Assembly: GCF_001942255.1 (NCBI RefSeq)
Contig: NZ_MKKC01000082.1
Location: forward strand, 1 to 54,803
From: Nocardiopsis sp. CNR-923
Lineage (GTDB): Bacteria; Actinomycetota; Actinomycetes; Streptosporangiales; Streptosporangiaceae
Direction of reading: 5' to 3'
Length of the DNA stretch: 54,803 nucleotides
This document shows, in pieces, positions 25,009-33,058 of the stretch. Each line of letters begins with the position of its first letter. Within the stretch, counting starts at the first letter, position 1. A program made the position numbers and the translations under genes. The notes under the pieces are model-generated. The model was given only the letters and a program-made list of their open reading frames with translations, did no database searches and had not been told where the DNA came from.

Positions 25009-25109
25009 GACGTTCTCACTCTCTGTGGTGTTTTCAATCAACCTGTCGTTCGGGGGTGCCAACCCCCGGCGACATCTCTATTGAACCACATAAGTACTCT
25101 GTTTAGCAA
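25009..25109 (-). promoter_or_regulatory. Cassette C promoter and leader (repeat copy 3)
   Basis: Minus strand: TTGCTA (25104-25109), 18-base spacer, TTCAAT (25080-25085). Leader hairpin CGGGGG-TTGGCA-CCCCCG and start element at 25019-25040. Matches copy A across ~85 bases with one leader difference, placed in the hairpin loop. Confidence 0.65.
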
Positions 25110-25134
25110 CACCTGTGGTGGGTGTTCGCCCAGC

Positions 25135-25362
25135 TCACTCCGCCAGACGCCACCCCGACAGAACCGGGTCCGCGGGGGTCCCCGCGAAGGTCACCTCCAG
25201 CTCTCGGCCGGGCAGGTCGGCCACGTCGTCGAGCCCGACCTCGGCCGCCAGCGCTGCGGCGTCCACCCGCACCGGGTTGGTGTAGTCCCGTTCCGGGATG
25301 GTCACCTCCGCCCACTCGCCGAACAGCAGCAGGCAGCGGGCGCGGATCACGGTCTCAGTCAT
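25135..25362 (-). CDS. Unknown small acidic phage protein, 75 aa
   Basis: MTETVIRARCLLLFGEWAEV to SGWRLAE, from ATG at 25362 with GGGAG upstream. Beta-rich pattern (RCLLLFGEWAEVTIPERDYT, ELEVTFAGTPADPVLSGWRL) with a short alanine helix in the middle. Last gene of the leftward early operon before cassette C. Small proteins of this size and pattern are common in actinophage early regions; no function can be assigned. Confidence 0.6.
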   Translation of the reverse strand: MTETVIRARCLLLFGEWAEVTIPERDYTNPVRVDAAALAAEVGLDDVADLPGRELEVTFAGTPADPVLSGWRLAE

Positions 25363-25421
25363 CGGTTGTCTCCCGTCGTTGGGGGTTGCCTCTGGCGCTG
25401 GGCCGGAGGAGGTCTACAGGG

Positions 25422-26238
25422 TCAGGACGCGGTGCGGTGGCCAGGCGTGCCGAGCAACGCGCAGACGTCGGCCACCCGGTACACGGGCCGCGCGCACTGA
25501 CCGGTGTTGACGGCGGTCAGCTTGCCCCGGGCGGCCCACTGGCGGACGCGGTCGCCGGTGACTCGCTCGCCCGTCAGTACCGAGGCTACGCGCGCGACGT
25601 CCACAGCGGGCAGGGTCGCGCCCGTGAGGCGGCTGAGGGCGTTCTCACGCCACGCCGCGACGTCCACCATCCCAGTGCACCCGTTGGCGCGGCACCGTGC
25701 TTGTGCGACGCCGTGGGGGCCGTACACGGGCGACTGACAGTCGGGGCACAGCCCGGCGAGCGTGGACGCGGCGCGGTCGCGTCCATGCACTTGGTCGCGA
25801 GCGGCCGACACGGCGGCGGTGATCTCGTCGACGGCCGCGCCGCCCTCGACGTGGTGGCGGATGTTCTCGACCCGGTTGGTGAGGTGGTCGGCGAGACCGG
25901 CCCCGTCGTCGGCGGGCGGAGTGCCGAGGAGGTCGCCGTCCAGGACCAGGCACCAGGTGCGGAGGGTGGACACCAGCGCGTCGCGGACGATCGACGCGGA
26001 CACGTCGAAGGGGATCGGCGGCTCCGCGCCGGGAGCCGGACGCGGGCTGGCGGGGGCGGCGGGCCTGCCGGGTGATGTCGATGTCCAGTTCTCCGACCAG
26101 GTCGGACACGTCGGCCAGGGCGACGGCGAGCCGGTGCGCGCACGTCGAGCAGACCCAGGCGTCGGCGACCAGGACGTCGCAGTCGGGGACGGTGCAGATT
26201 CCGCCCATGGGCTCCCCCGTTCTGTCGTGGGTGGTCAT
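25422..26238 (-). CDS. Zinc-finger and helix-turn-helix phage protein; one apparent extra base
   Basis: About 271 residues if one C is removed from a C-run near 26055 (the frame shifts the other way from most indels here). N-terminal CTVPDCDVLVADAWVCSTC forms a four-cysteine finger. Helical VALADVSDLVGELDIDIT follows, then LRTWCLVLDGDLLGTPP, a second finger LCPDCQSPVYGPHGVAQARC..C, and a C-terminal HTH-like VARVASVLTGERVTGDRVRQW with YRVADVCALLGT. Stop/start overlap ATGA with the helicase gene supports the 26238 start; ATG at 26208 is an alternative. Probably binds DNA; role unknown. Confidence 0.65.
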
Positions 26239-28293
26239 GCGCTGGCCTTGGTGCCGGTGCGGCAGTCGTGGCACAGGTCGGACCCGCTGGCGGACCAGTG
26301 GGGTCGGCGGCAGGCGCGACAGGGCCGTTTCGGGGGTTCTCCGGTCGGGCTCTGTCCGGGGTCCCGGCGTGGTTGGTCCCGTTCGTCTCACTCGTCCCAC
26401 CCCTAAAGGGGTGGTGGGACGTGAGACTTGAGACGTCGGGCCCGTGGGACTTAGTGGGACTAGGTGAGACTTTGTTTTCCGCGTCCGTGGTGGGCAGGAC
26501 GTACCGGGCGCGTTTCTCAGTGCCCGCCTTGACGACAAGACCCCGTTTGACCAGCCTGTTCAGGGTCCGGTAGAAGCTGGACCGGGCGACGCCGGAGGCC
26601 TCCAGCAGAGCGCTCGCGCTGGCACCTGTGGTCTCAAAGGAGTCCCACATGGTGTCGAGGACCTGAGACTCAGCGGGGCTCAATTCGTCGTTGGTCTCAC
26701 CCCCCGTGTGAGACTTAACGACCGCGCTATTTCCGCATGGCGAAAGCCGAAGGAGGATCGGTGAGAACGGCGGCGCGTCCTTCTGCTTCGGGTTGTCGAG
26801 CCGGATCAGGTGCCCATCCTTGGCGGCCCGGATGACGGAGGTCGCCGCGCCCTCCATGGCGGTGGACCCGCGCATGGTGTCCCCGGCGCGCGCCTCGTGG
26901 TGGACCAACAGGACGCACGCGGCCGACGCGCGCCGGATGGCATCGGCGGCCGCGACGAACCGACCCATGTCCTGTGAACTGTTCTCGTCGGCTCCCACGG
27001 TCACCCGGGCCTGGGTGTCGATGACGACCAGGACAGGGCGCAGCTCCGCGACGACCCGAGCGAACGCGTCGCGTCGGTGGGGCTCATGAACTGCACGGCC
27101 ATCGGAAGGAAGATGACGTCCATGCGGTGTCCGTGCTCGGCCTCCCAGGCGCGCTTGCGTTCGGCCATGCCGCTCGTGCCCTCGGCCACCAGGTACAGGA
27201 CGGGCCCGCGGGTGGTGTCCCTGTCCTGCCAGGCGATGCCGCTGGCGATGTGCGCGGCCCAGTCCAAGGCGACAAAGCTCTTGCCGTGGCCGGGCTTGCC
27301 GTGTAGCCACGACAGCGAGTCGAGGTACAGGACGCCGTCGATGAGGGGCGCGGGCGGGGGCAGGGCGTCCATGCCCTCGGAGTCCAGGAGGGCGGCGCGG
27401 ATCTGCGCGGCACGGTCCTGGACAGGGTCGCCGGTGGGTTCGTCTCGGGGAGTCTCAGGGACGGGTGAGACGTCCTGAGACGTTTCCACCGGAGTCCCGG
27501 TGGCCAGGTCCAGGGGCACGAATTCGGAGACGTCGTGTCCGGCGGACAAGTGGTCGGCGGCGTCCTTGCCGGTGCGCGCCTGCACGACGCGCACGGTCGC
27601 GGCGGCACCCTCCAAGGACGCGGCGACTTGGCGGGCGTGATCCAAGCCGGGCCGGTTCCCCCTGGTGTTGGGCTGGTCGTTGTCAGCCACGATCACGACG
27701 TCGGCGCCGCGGAGCGCTCCGGCGTACTCGGCGCGCCACTTCCCGGCGCCGCCGGGGTTGCAGGTGGCCGCGTGCCCGCGCGCGGCGAGGGCGTCGGCGT
27801 CCTTCTCGCCCTCGACGACGTACACGGTGCGGCCGGCGGCGGCCGCGGCCAGGGTCTGGGGGAGCCGGTACAGGACACGGCGGGTGTCGCCGAGCCGCCA
27901 CCGGTAGCCGCTCTTCTGGGTGGGATCGGGGACGCGGGTGGGGAACTCCTTGGTGATGGTGCGCAGCACCTGGTAGAGCAGGGTGCCCTGTTCGTCGTAG
28001 TAGTCGTAGACGGCCACGGCGTCGCCGCGCGGCGTCCATTCAGTGCGGTGGTGGCGGTCCTCGTCGCGGGGCGCGCACAGGGCGTCCCAGGGCACGCCGA
28101 GGGCGTCGGCGATGTCCTTGGGGTCGCACCCGGCGTGGCAGTGCAAGACCACGGGGTGGTCTCGGCCGCGCTCGACGGACATGCTGGCGCGGTGGTCGTC
28201 GTGGGCGGGGCAGCGAGCCATGTAGTAGTTGCCGCGCTGGGTGACGCCGTCGAGCCTGGGGAGGACGACGTCGGTCAGGACGTCAGTGGTCAA
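26235..28293 (-). CDS. Primase-helicase: CHC2 zinc finger, Toprim, RecA-type ATPase, winged helix, zinc ribbon; frameshifted twice
   Basis: About 686 residues once two bases are restored. Order: DnaG-type finger (YYMARCPAHDDHRASMSVE, VVLHCHAGCDPKDIADALG); Toprim (YVVEGEKDADALAARG, VVIVADNDQPNTRG); RecA/RepA-like ATPase with Walker A WLHGKPGHGKSFVALDW and Walker B region VLVVIDTQARVT, plus VLLVHHEARAGDTMRGSTA; winged helix (SPAESQVLDTMWDSFE, ARSSFYRTLNRLVKRGL); C-terminal zinc ribbon CRACRRPHWSASGSDLCHDC. The frame changes at ~27085 and in a CCCCC run near 26335. TTG at 28293 overlaps the previous stop (TTGA). Main replication protein of the phage. Confidence 0.85.
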
Positions 28294-28579
28294 CGGTGGT
28301 CCTCGATGATGGCGCGGTGGATGGCGGATCGGATGCCCTTGAGGGTGGGGGCGTGGGTGCCGATGACGTCGATGTGGTGGGCGGAGCGCAGTGCCCCGGC
28401 GACGAGGCGGGCGCGGGGCCGCTGATGTGGTGGGCGTCGCCGACATCGAGGAGGACGCAGCATCCGGCGGGTACGGGGGTGATGCCGCCGTGTTCGTGGG
28501 TGGGGTGGGGTGGTCGGGCGTGCCCGTGCTCGGTGGTGAGGCGGATGTGCACGGTCGCGGTGACGGTGGTGTGGGTCAT
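28290..28579 (-). CDS. Unknown small phage protein, 96 aa; frameshifted
   Basis: MTHTTVTATVHIRLTTEHGH from ATG at 28579, with many histidines early (HTHEHGG-like text) and CCVLLDVGDAHHI. From about 28424 the protein continues in the next frame (RARLVAGALRSAHHIDVIG, GIRSAIHRAIIEDHR) and its stop then overlaps the TTG of the helicase, an arrangement that supports the correction. The second half looks like an amphipathic helix. No family recognised; a helicase-associated or replication accessory role is possible from the coupling. Confidence 0.55.
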
Positions 28580-28601
28580 CGAGGTCCCCCGGCTGTGTGG
28601 G

Positions 28602-28629
28602 GCCCGGGGCCGGGCGGGCGGCCCCGGGC
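28602..28629. terminator. Hairpin between two early genes
   Basis: Perfect 10-bp stem GCCCGGGGCC / GGCCCCGGGC with an 8-base loop in the short gap 28580-28637. It is the only sizeable gap within the replication part of the operon. Without a T-run it may act as an attenuator. Confidence 0.4.
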
Positions 28630-28637
28630 AGGGTGAG

Positions 28638-29027
28638 TCAGAACAGGGCGGGATCAGCGGTCGGCGCGGTCCGGAGGTCATCGGGAAGCCCCTCGGTCGA
28701 GGCCTCCTCGCGGAAGGTGACCCGGACACCGCCGGGCAGGCACGCGGTGATGGTCAGGACCGCACGGTTGCCGTCGAGGACGGTGCTCAGCTCGGTGCCG
28801 AGGATGCGCGCCCAGGCGCGCAGGGCCTCGGGGATCTCGCTGCGCGCGACGATCAGGTCGGCATACAGGTGCGCCTCGCCGTCGGCGGTGTCGGCGGCCG
28901 GGTAGACCTCCCAGCGGGTGAGCGGGGTGTCCTCGGTCGCGTGCAGGTCGGCCAGGGCGCGGGTGATGGCGGCCATGGTCGGGGTCCAGGCGGTGGTGTG
29001 CACCTGGGCAGCCTCGACGGGGGTCAC
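28638..29027 (-). CDS. Unknown phage protein, 129 aa
   Basis: GTG at 29027 overlaps the upstream stop (GTGA). Mixed alpha/beta pattern: TAWTPTMAAITRALADLHAT, LTRWEVYPAADTADGEAHLY, then ADLIVARSEIPEALRAWARI, VLTITACLPGGVRVTFREEA. The regular strand-helix-strand alternation suggests a small single-domain protein. Similar lengths occur beside replication genes in actinophages, but I cannot name the family. Confidence 0.6.
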   Translation of the reverse strand: MTPVEAAQVHTTAWTPTMAAITRALADLHATEDTPLTRWEVYPAADTADGEAHLYADLIVARSEIPEALRAWARILGTELSTVLDGNRAVLTITACLPGGVRVTFREEASTEGLPDDLRTAPTADPALF

Positions 29028-29572
29028 CGGGCATCACCGCTGTCAAGGGCGAGCTGCTCGTCGTCCTCGTCGCGGGGGTGGCCGAGGAGGGTGGCGAGCC
29101 CGGTGGCGATCCGCTCCATCTCGTTCCACATCTCGCTCGCGGAGAGCTGGTTGACGGTGGCGGCGCGGGCCTGCTTGTGCCACTGCTCGACCCCGGCGCG
29201 CAGACGTGCGGCGGCAGCGCTGGCGACGTCGCGCCCGGCGTGCTGGAGGGTGATCTTGGCGAGGCGGATGTCGCCGTCCTCGTCGAGGGTGCCGGTGGCG
29301 GTGCGGGTGAGCCACAGGGCCCGCTGTACCTCGCGGATGGTCTCGGCCTGGTCGGGGGTGGGGATCTCGGCGGACGACAACCGCAGCTTGAGCGACGCCT
29401 CCTTGTCCTCCCCGGCCATCGGTTCGACCCGCTCGACCGGGCGGAGGGTGCCGACGATGGGCACTTCGAGGGTTTGGCCGGCGCGGGCCTTGGCCATGAG
29501 GGTGTCCATGTGGGGGTCGAGAACGTCGCCGACCTGCGCGGTGAGCTTGGTGTCGATCTTCGGAGTCGTCAT
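29024..29572 (-). CDS. Unknown phage protein, 182 aa, helical
   Basis: ATG at 29572 overlaps the upstream stop (ATGA). N-terminus TTPKIDTKLTAQVGDVLDPH, then TLEVPIVGTLRPVERVEP, and a helical remainder (DQAETIREVQRALWLTRTAT, VASAAAARLRAGVEQWHKQA, MWNEMERIATGLATLLGHP) with an acidic tail. No cysteine or catalytic motif. The abundance of charged helices suggests an oligomeric DNA- or protein-binding accessory; this is inference only. Confidence 0.6.
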   Translation of the reverse strand: MTTPKIDTKLTAQVGDVLDPHMDTLMAKARAGQTLEVPIVGTLRPVERVEPMAGEDKEASLKLRLSSAEIPTPDQAETIREVQRALWLTRTATGTLDEDGDIRLAKITLQHAGRDVASAAAARLRAGVEQWHKQARAATVNQLSASEMWNEMERIATGLATLLGHPRDEDDEQLALDSGDAR

Positions 29573-29931
29573 GCGGCCTGCTTCCGGTCTCGGGTGGCGG
29601 GGTGGTTGAACAGCCACGGGTAGGTCTCGCCGACGGCTCTGAGGTGGGAGTGCCAGCGGGTGACGGTGCGGGTGGACACCCTGAGCCGGGCTGCGGCCTC
29701 GGCGAGCGGTACGTGGTGGTCTTCGCGCAGCTCGATGTAGTCGTCGATCCGGCCCCGGATGTTCTCGTCGGCGAGCCGCATGAGCTGGTCGCGGGCGGGT
29801 CGGGCGGTGCGCGGCCAGCCGTTGAGCGTGCCGTGGCGGTGTTCGCGCCGCCAGCAGGAGGCGAGGAGTCCGCGGCCGTGGTGGCGGCCGACGCGTCCGC
29901 AACCGCACGCACAGGTGATGGTTCGGGTCAT
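29569..29931 (-). CDS. HTH protein with N-terminal cysteine cluster
   Basis: 120 residues. TITCACGCGRVGRHHGRG has three close cysteines, with a fourth in LLASCWRREHRHGT, giving a plausible zinc knuckle. C-terminal half has an HTH with long first helix: DYIELREDHHVPLAEAAARL, then RVSTRTVTRWHSHLR. It matches a recurrent actinophage type (zinc knuckle plus WhiA/sigma-like HTH). Overlaps both neighbours by ATGA, so it is made together with the XRE protein upstream. Probably an early-gene regulator. Confidence 0.65.
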   Translation of the reverse strand: MTRTITCACGCGRVGRHHGRGLLASCWRREHRHGTLNGWPRTARPARDQLMRLADENIRGRIDDYIELREDHHVPLAEAAARLRVSTRTVTRWHSHLRAVGETYPWLFNHPATRDRKQAA

Positions 29932-30152
29932 GGGGTGGGGGCCTCCTCCTGCGTGAGGGTCAGCTGGTAGCCGAGCACCGCCGCGTAGGCGGCGAGTCCG
30001 TCGAGGGCCGGGCTGTTGCGTCCGGTCTCCCAGGACCCGACGGTGCTGGCGTGGCAGCGGAGGCGTCGGGCCACGGCCTCCTGGGACAGACCGGCGGTTT
30101 CGCGGGCGGCGCGGAGCTGGGCGATGATCGGGTGGACGGGGCGGTGGCTCAT
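29928..30152 (-). CDS. XRE-family helix-turn-helix regulator, 74 aa
   Basis: Compact Cro/C1-type HTH: IIAQLRAARETAGLSQEAVA, RRLRCHASTVGSWETGRNSP, LDGLAAYAAVLGYQLTL. The turn and recognition helix are canonical. It consists only of the DNA-binding domain, so it would act as a dimer. Stop/start overlaps place it inside the early operon, suggesting a Cro-like or early-timing role rather than the lysogeny repressor, which is better matched by the gene at 37097. Confidence 0.8.
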   Translation of the reverse strand: MSHRPVHPIIAQLRAARETAGLSQEAVARRLRCHASTVGSWETGRNSPALDGLAAYAAVLGYQLTLTQEEAPTP

Positions 30153-30726
30153 CGGGCCGTCACCTCCCCGGCGGGCCAGGTGACGCCGGACATGGCGCGT
30201 TGCTGGGCGGGGGACAGGCACCAGTTGTCGAGCCAGGCGGCGCCCATGTCGGCGAGGGCCAGGGCGTCGGCCTCGTCGTAGCGCTGCCCGACCAGGAGGC
30301 CCAGGCCGGTGTGTCGGGCGTCCATGGCGGCGGCCACGTCGCCTTTGCCCGCACGGCCGTTGCCGGTGGCCCAGAGCTTGAGCGTGGACGGCGGAACGAT
30401 CGCGACCGGCAACCCGTTGCGGTCGAGGGCGTCGCGGACCATCCACCGGAGCGCGGCCAGCTCGTCGTGTCCGGCCTGGCGGCCGTGGCCGTAGGCGGGT
30501 CCCTCGATGACGGCGAGGGCGTAGTGGTCGGCGGAGGCGTAGCCGCGGACGCGGCCGACGATGGTGCGCAACCGGTCGAGGCCCCGGGTGCGGGGTCGGA
30601 TGCGTTCGGCCCAGCCGAGGGAGGAAGCGACGCCCGTCGAGGTGAGGGACAGGTCGAGGCCGAGGGCGGCCGGGTGGTGGGTAGGGGCCGCCCCGCCCAT
30701 CGCGGGGGCGGCGTCGGGGTGGGCAT
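30149..30726 (-). CDS. RuvC-like Holliday junction resolvase
   Basis: RNase-H-fold resolvase. Motifs: first acidic site ALGLDLSLTSTGVASSLG, second YALAVIEGPAYGHG, third KGDVAAAMDARH and DEADALALADMGAAWLD. These four acidic positions match RuvC/phage RusA-replacement resolvases. In the frame as written it starts at ATG 30700 (183 aa) with a poor ribosome site. ATG at 30726, overlapping the upstream stop (TGATG), fits the operon style better but needs one more base between 30675 and 30726; I give the longer span. Resolves branched DNA before packaging. Confidence 0.8.
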
Positions 30727-30923
30727 CAGGACAGGGCTCCCAGGTCGGTCAGGCGGCGCTGGGTGGCGTCGACGGCGCGGGTGATCCGGACCCGCTCCGG
30801 CCATGCGGTGGTGCGCTGGAGGGCGCGGTCCAGCCGGGTGCGGCGGCGCTGGTAGGCGACGGCGAGGTCGTAGCGGGTTTCCAGCCACGCGGCGACCGGG
30901 TCTGCGGGTGCGGGGTGGTGCAT
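30726..30923 (-). CDS. Unknown small helical phage protein, 65 aa
   Basis: MHHPAPADPVAAWLETRYDL at 30923, followed by AVAYQRRRTRLDRALQRTTA and TRAVDATQRRLTDLGALS. Arginine-rich, two helices, no cysteines. Separated by three bases from the upstream stop and coupled to the resolvase. Size and charge allow DNA or RNA binding, but nothing specific is recognisable. Confidence 0.55.
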   Translation of the reverse strand: MHHPAPADPVAAWLETRYDLAVAYQRRRTRLDRALQRTTAWPERVRITRAVDATQRRLTDLGALS

Positions 30924-30926
30924 CGG

Positions 30927-31232
30927 TCAGCCCTCCTGGTCGTCGTCGCGTGCCTTGTCGGGGGCCTCGATCTCGTCCGCCAGGGCGCGGAGCGCCCCGG
31001 CCACGTCGGTTCGGTCGGTGTCCGGGTCGTCGAGGTAGGCGGCGGCCACCTGCCGGGCCGGTCCGGTGCCGACCTGGAGGTGCACGCGCACCGGGACGGG
31101 CGGGGCGTCGGGGGTGTGCCGGTGGCGGGCTGCGGCGAGGTCGATGGCGAAGCGGGCCCGTCCGCTGGGGTGGCGGCTGAGGTCGTCGACCAGGCGGGAC
31201 CAGGCGGCCAGGAAGTGGGAGAGCGGGTTCAT
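30927..31232 (-). CDS. Unknown phage protein, 101 aa
   Basis: MNPLSHFLAAWSRLVDDLSR at 31232 overlapping the exonuclease stop (ATGA). It has RARFAIDLAAARHRHTPDAP, VPVRVHLQVGTGPARQVAAA and an acidic helical tail (GALRALADEIEAPDKARDDD). Alpha-beta-alpha pattern; no motif. Position between exonuclease and resolvase suggests a recombination or replication accessory. Confidence 0.55.
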   Translation of the reverse strand: MNPLSHFLAAWSRLVDDLSRHPSGRARFAIDLAAARHRHTPDAPPVPVRVHLQVGTGPARQVAAAYLDDPDTDRTDVAGALRALADEIEAPDKARDDDQEG

Positions 31233-31963
31233 CGGATCTGCTCCTGGATCTGTGCGGGCACCGGCACGAGCGGCCACTCGGGCGCGCACGTGGCGGACGG
31301 GTCGGTCTTGCGGAGGTGGCGCTGCAGGGACTTCGCCTGATCGGCCTTCCACTCCTGCTGGAGCGCGTGAAGCGCTGCGGGGTCCATCCGCCCGATGTGG
31401 TCGTGCCGGGTGGCGATCACGTAGGCCACCCGGGCAGCTGCGAGGGAGTCAGCCGCGCTGCCGTGGGCGTCCTCGGCGGACAGCTCGATCCCGTAGTGAG
31501 CGGCGACGTCGACGAGCTTTCGCGACCCGCGCCGGTACCGGTCGAGGCCCTTGTCGATCACGAAGGGGTCGACCACGGGCCGGAGGGACTCCAGGGCGGC
31601 GGCCTCGGTGGTGTGGCCGTGTCGGAGGCACTCCCGGTGGAGGAGGGACACGTCGTACTGGGCGTTGAACGCGACCGTGACGGCCCCGTCGCGCGACCAC
31701 GACACGAGGTCCCCAGCGATCTCCCGAACCGCGCTGGCGGCCTGCTGGCCGCGTGCGCGCGCGTCGGCGGTCGAGATGCCGTGGATGGCAGACGCGGCCT
31801 CGGGGATCTCGACGCCCGGGTCGAGGAGCCACCCGGCGTGGGTCTTGCGGCCCTTGGCCGGGTCGATGATCCAGCGGGACCAGGTGACGATCCGGTCGGA
31901 CTCGATGTCGACGCCGGTGCTCTCGGCGTCGACAGCACAGATGAGGCCGTTGTGCCAGCTCAC
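31229..31963 (-). CDS. DnaQ-like 3'-5' exonuclease (DEDDh family)
   Basis: 244 residues. Exo I AVDAESTGVDIESDRIV (D-x-E), exo II VTVAFNAQYDVSLLHREC (N-x3-D), exo III-epsilon EDAHGSAADSLAAARVAYV (H-x4-D). This complete set is diagnostic of DEDDh exonucleases such as the polymerase III epsilon subunit. The C-terminal tail has a helical LHALQQEWKADQAKSLQRHL, which occurs in many actinophage versions. GTG at 31963 overlaps the upstream stop (GTGA). Proofreading or end-trimming during phage replication. Confidence 0.88.
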   Translation of the reverse strand: MSWHNGLICAVDAESTGVDIESDRIVTWSRWIIDPAKGRKTHAGWLLDPGVEIPEAASAIHGISTADARARGQQAASAVREIAGDLVSWSRDGAVTVAFNAQYDVSLLHRECLRHGHTTEAAALESLRPVVDPFVIDKGLDRYRRGSRKLVDVAAHYGIELSAEDAHGSAADSLAAARVAYVIATRHDHIGRMDPAALHALQQEWKADQAKSLQRHLRKTDPSATCAPEWPLVPVPAQIQEQIR

Positions 31964-32990
31964 TCGGCACCCCCGGCGGGGGCGGCGTCGTCGACGCGGG
32001 TGAGGGGGCCGTATCGGTCGTCGAGGGCGTCCAGAGTGCGCGGCTTGAAGTAGGGCGCGGGCCTGCCGTCGCGGCTCCGCACCATGGCGAACCGGCCGTC
32101 TGGGTGTTGCCCCCAGATGTCGCCGTCCTTGTCCTGGTACCAGGCGGGCGTCGAGGCGGGCGTGGCCTTCGTGTCGGCCGGGGACAGGCGTTCCTCGATG
32201 GCGGCCAGACGCTGCGTGACCGCCTTCGTGGTGTCGGATAGGTCCCGGTCCAGGCGTTCCACCCACCCGTGAAGCTCCGCGATGGTCGGCACTTCGTCGC
32301 CGGGCTCGACGAGGTCCTCGGCGGGCAGGGCGTCGCTGTGGGCGGCCTGCGCGAGAGTGCGCAGGCAGCGACGCAGTCCACCTCGGCCAGGTCGGTGCTG
32401 GCGGGCACGTCCCACGAGCTGAGCCCGCACGGGGTCACAGCCTCGGGAAGGTCGGCGTGGGTGGGGCCGAGGTCCTTGTCGGCGTCCTGGGCGTCGGCCC
32501 ATCCCCATGTGAGACCTGCGGTGTGGGCGTGGTGGAGACCATCGTGGCCTTCGCCGCCGGTGTGCTCGCAGTACACGGCGATGTCGGGGTGGTCCGGGTC
32601 GGCGGTGAAGGACCGGCAGGGCTTGGCGCCCTCGACGTCCTGGTCGCCGTCGGGCAGCAGCGGCAAGCTGCGGACCGGTTCGGTCGGGTCCTCGTCCCAG
32701 TTGCCAGCTCGGAGCGCTGCCACGGCCCGCTCGCGCATGGACCGGGCGGCGTTCTGCGCGGCGCTGCGCACGCGCCACCGCATCCGCTCGGGAGACACCA
32801 CCCCGTACCCGTCGAGCCCGGCGGCCTCTACGAGGGCGGCGAGCAGCTCGACGGCCGCGTCACCCCGGGGGGTCAGGACGCTCATCTCGTCCGGGCCAGT
32901 GTCGCCAGCGATGATGATGGTGACGAGGTCCTCCGCGACGAGCATCTCGTCGCCGTCGCGGTCGGTGTAGGTGTACGGAAGGTCGGTCAC
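31960..32990 (-). CDS. Unknown early phage protein, 343 aa; frameshifted
   Basis: GTG at 32990 after GAGAGGT. N-terminal half: DLPYTYTDRDGDEMLVAED, AAVELLAALVEAAGLDGYG, then CRSFTADPDHPDIAVYCEHT and GLHHAHTAGLTWGWADAQD (Cys/His-rich, likely metal site). At ~32362 the frame changes from VDCVA to a continuation CLRTLAQAAHSDALPAEDLV, one base missing. C-terminal half: helical VERLDRDLSDTTKAVTQRLA and an aromatic end (DGDIWGQHPDGRFAMV). Such Cys/His-containing proteins beside exonuclease and RecT-like genes are common in actinophages without known function. Confidence 0.6.
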
Positions 32991-33014
32991 GTGTACCTCT
33001 CAGAAGGGGGTGGG

Positions 33015-33045
33015 GCCGGGGGCGCGGGGCGGGCGCGCCCCCGGC
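33015..33045 (-). terminator. Hairpin downstream of the metal-binding protein gene
   Basis: Perfect 11-bp stem GCCGGGGGCGC / GCGCCCCCGGC in the gap between the stop at 33059 and the start at 32990. The gap is one of the few in the operon, so the hairpin probably lowers expression of downstream genes. Confidence 0.5.
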
Positions 33046-33058
33046 GGGAGGGGAGGGG

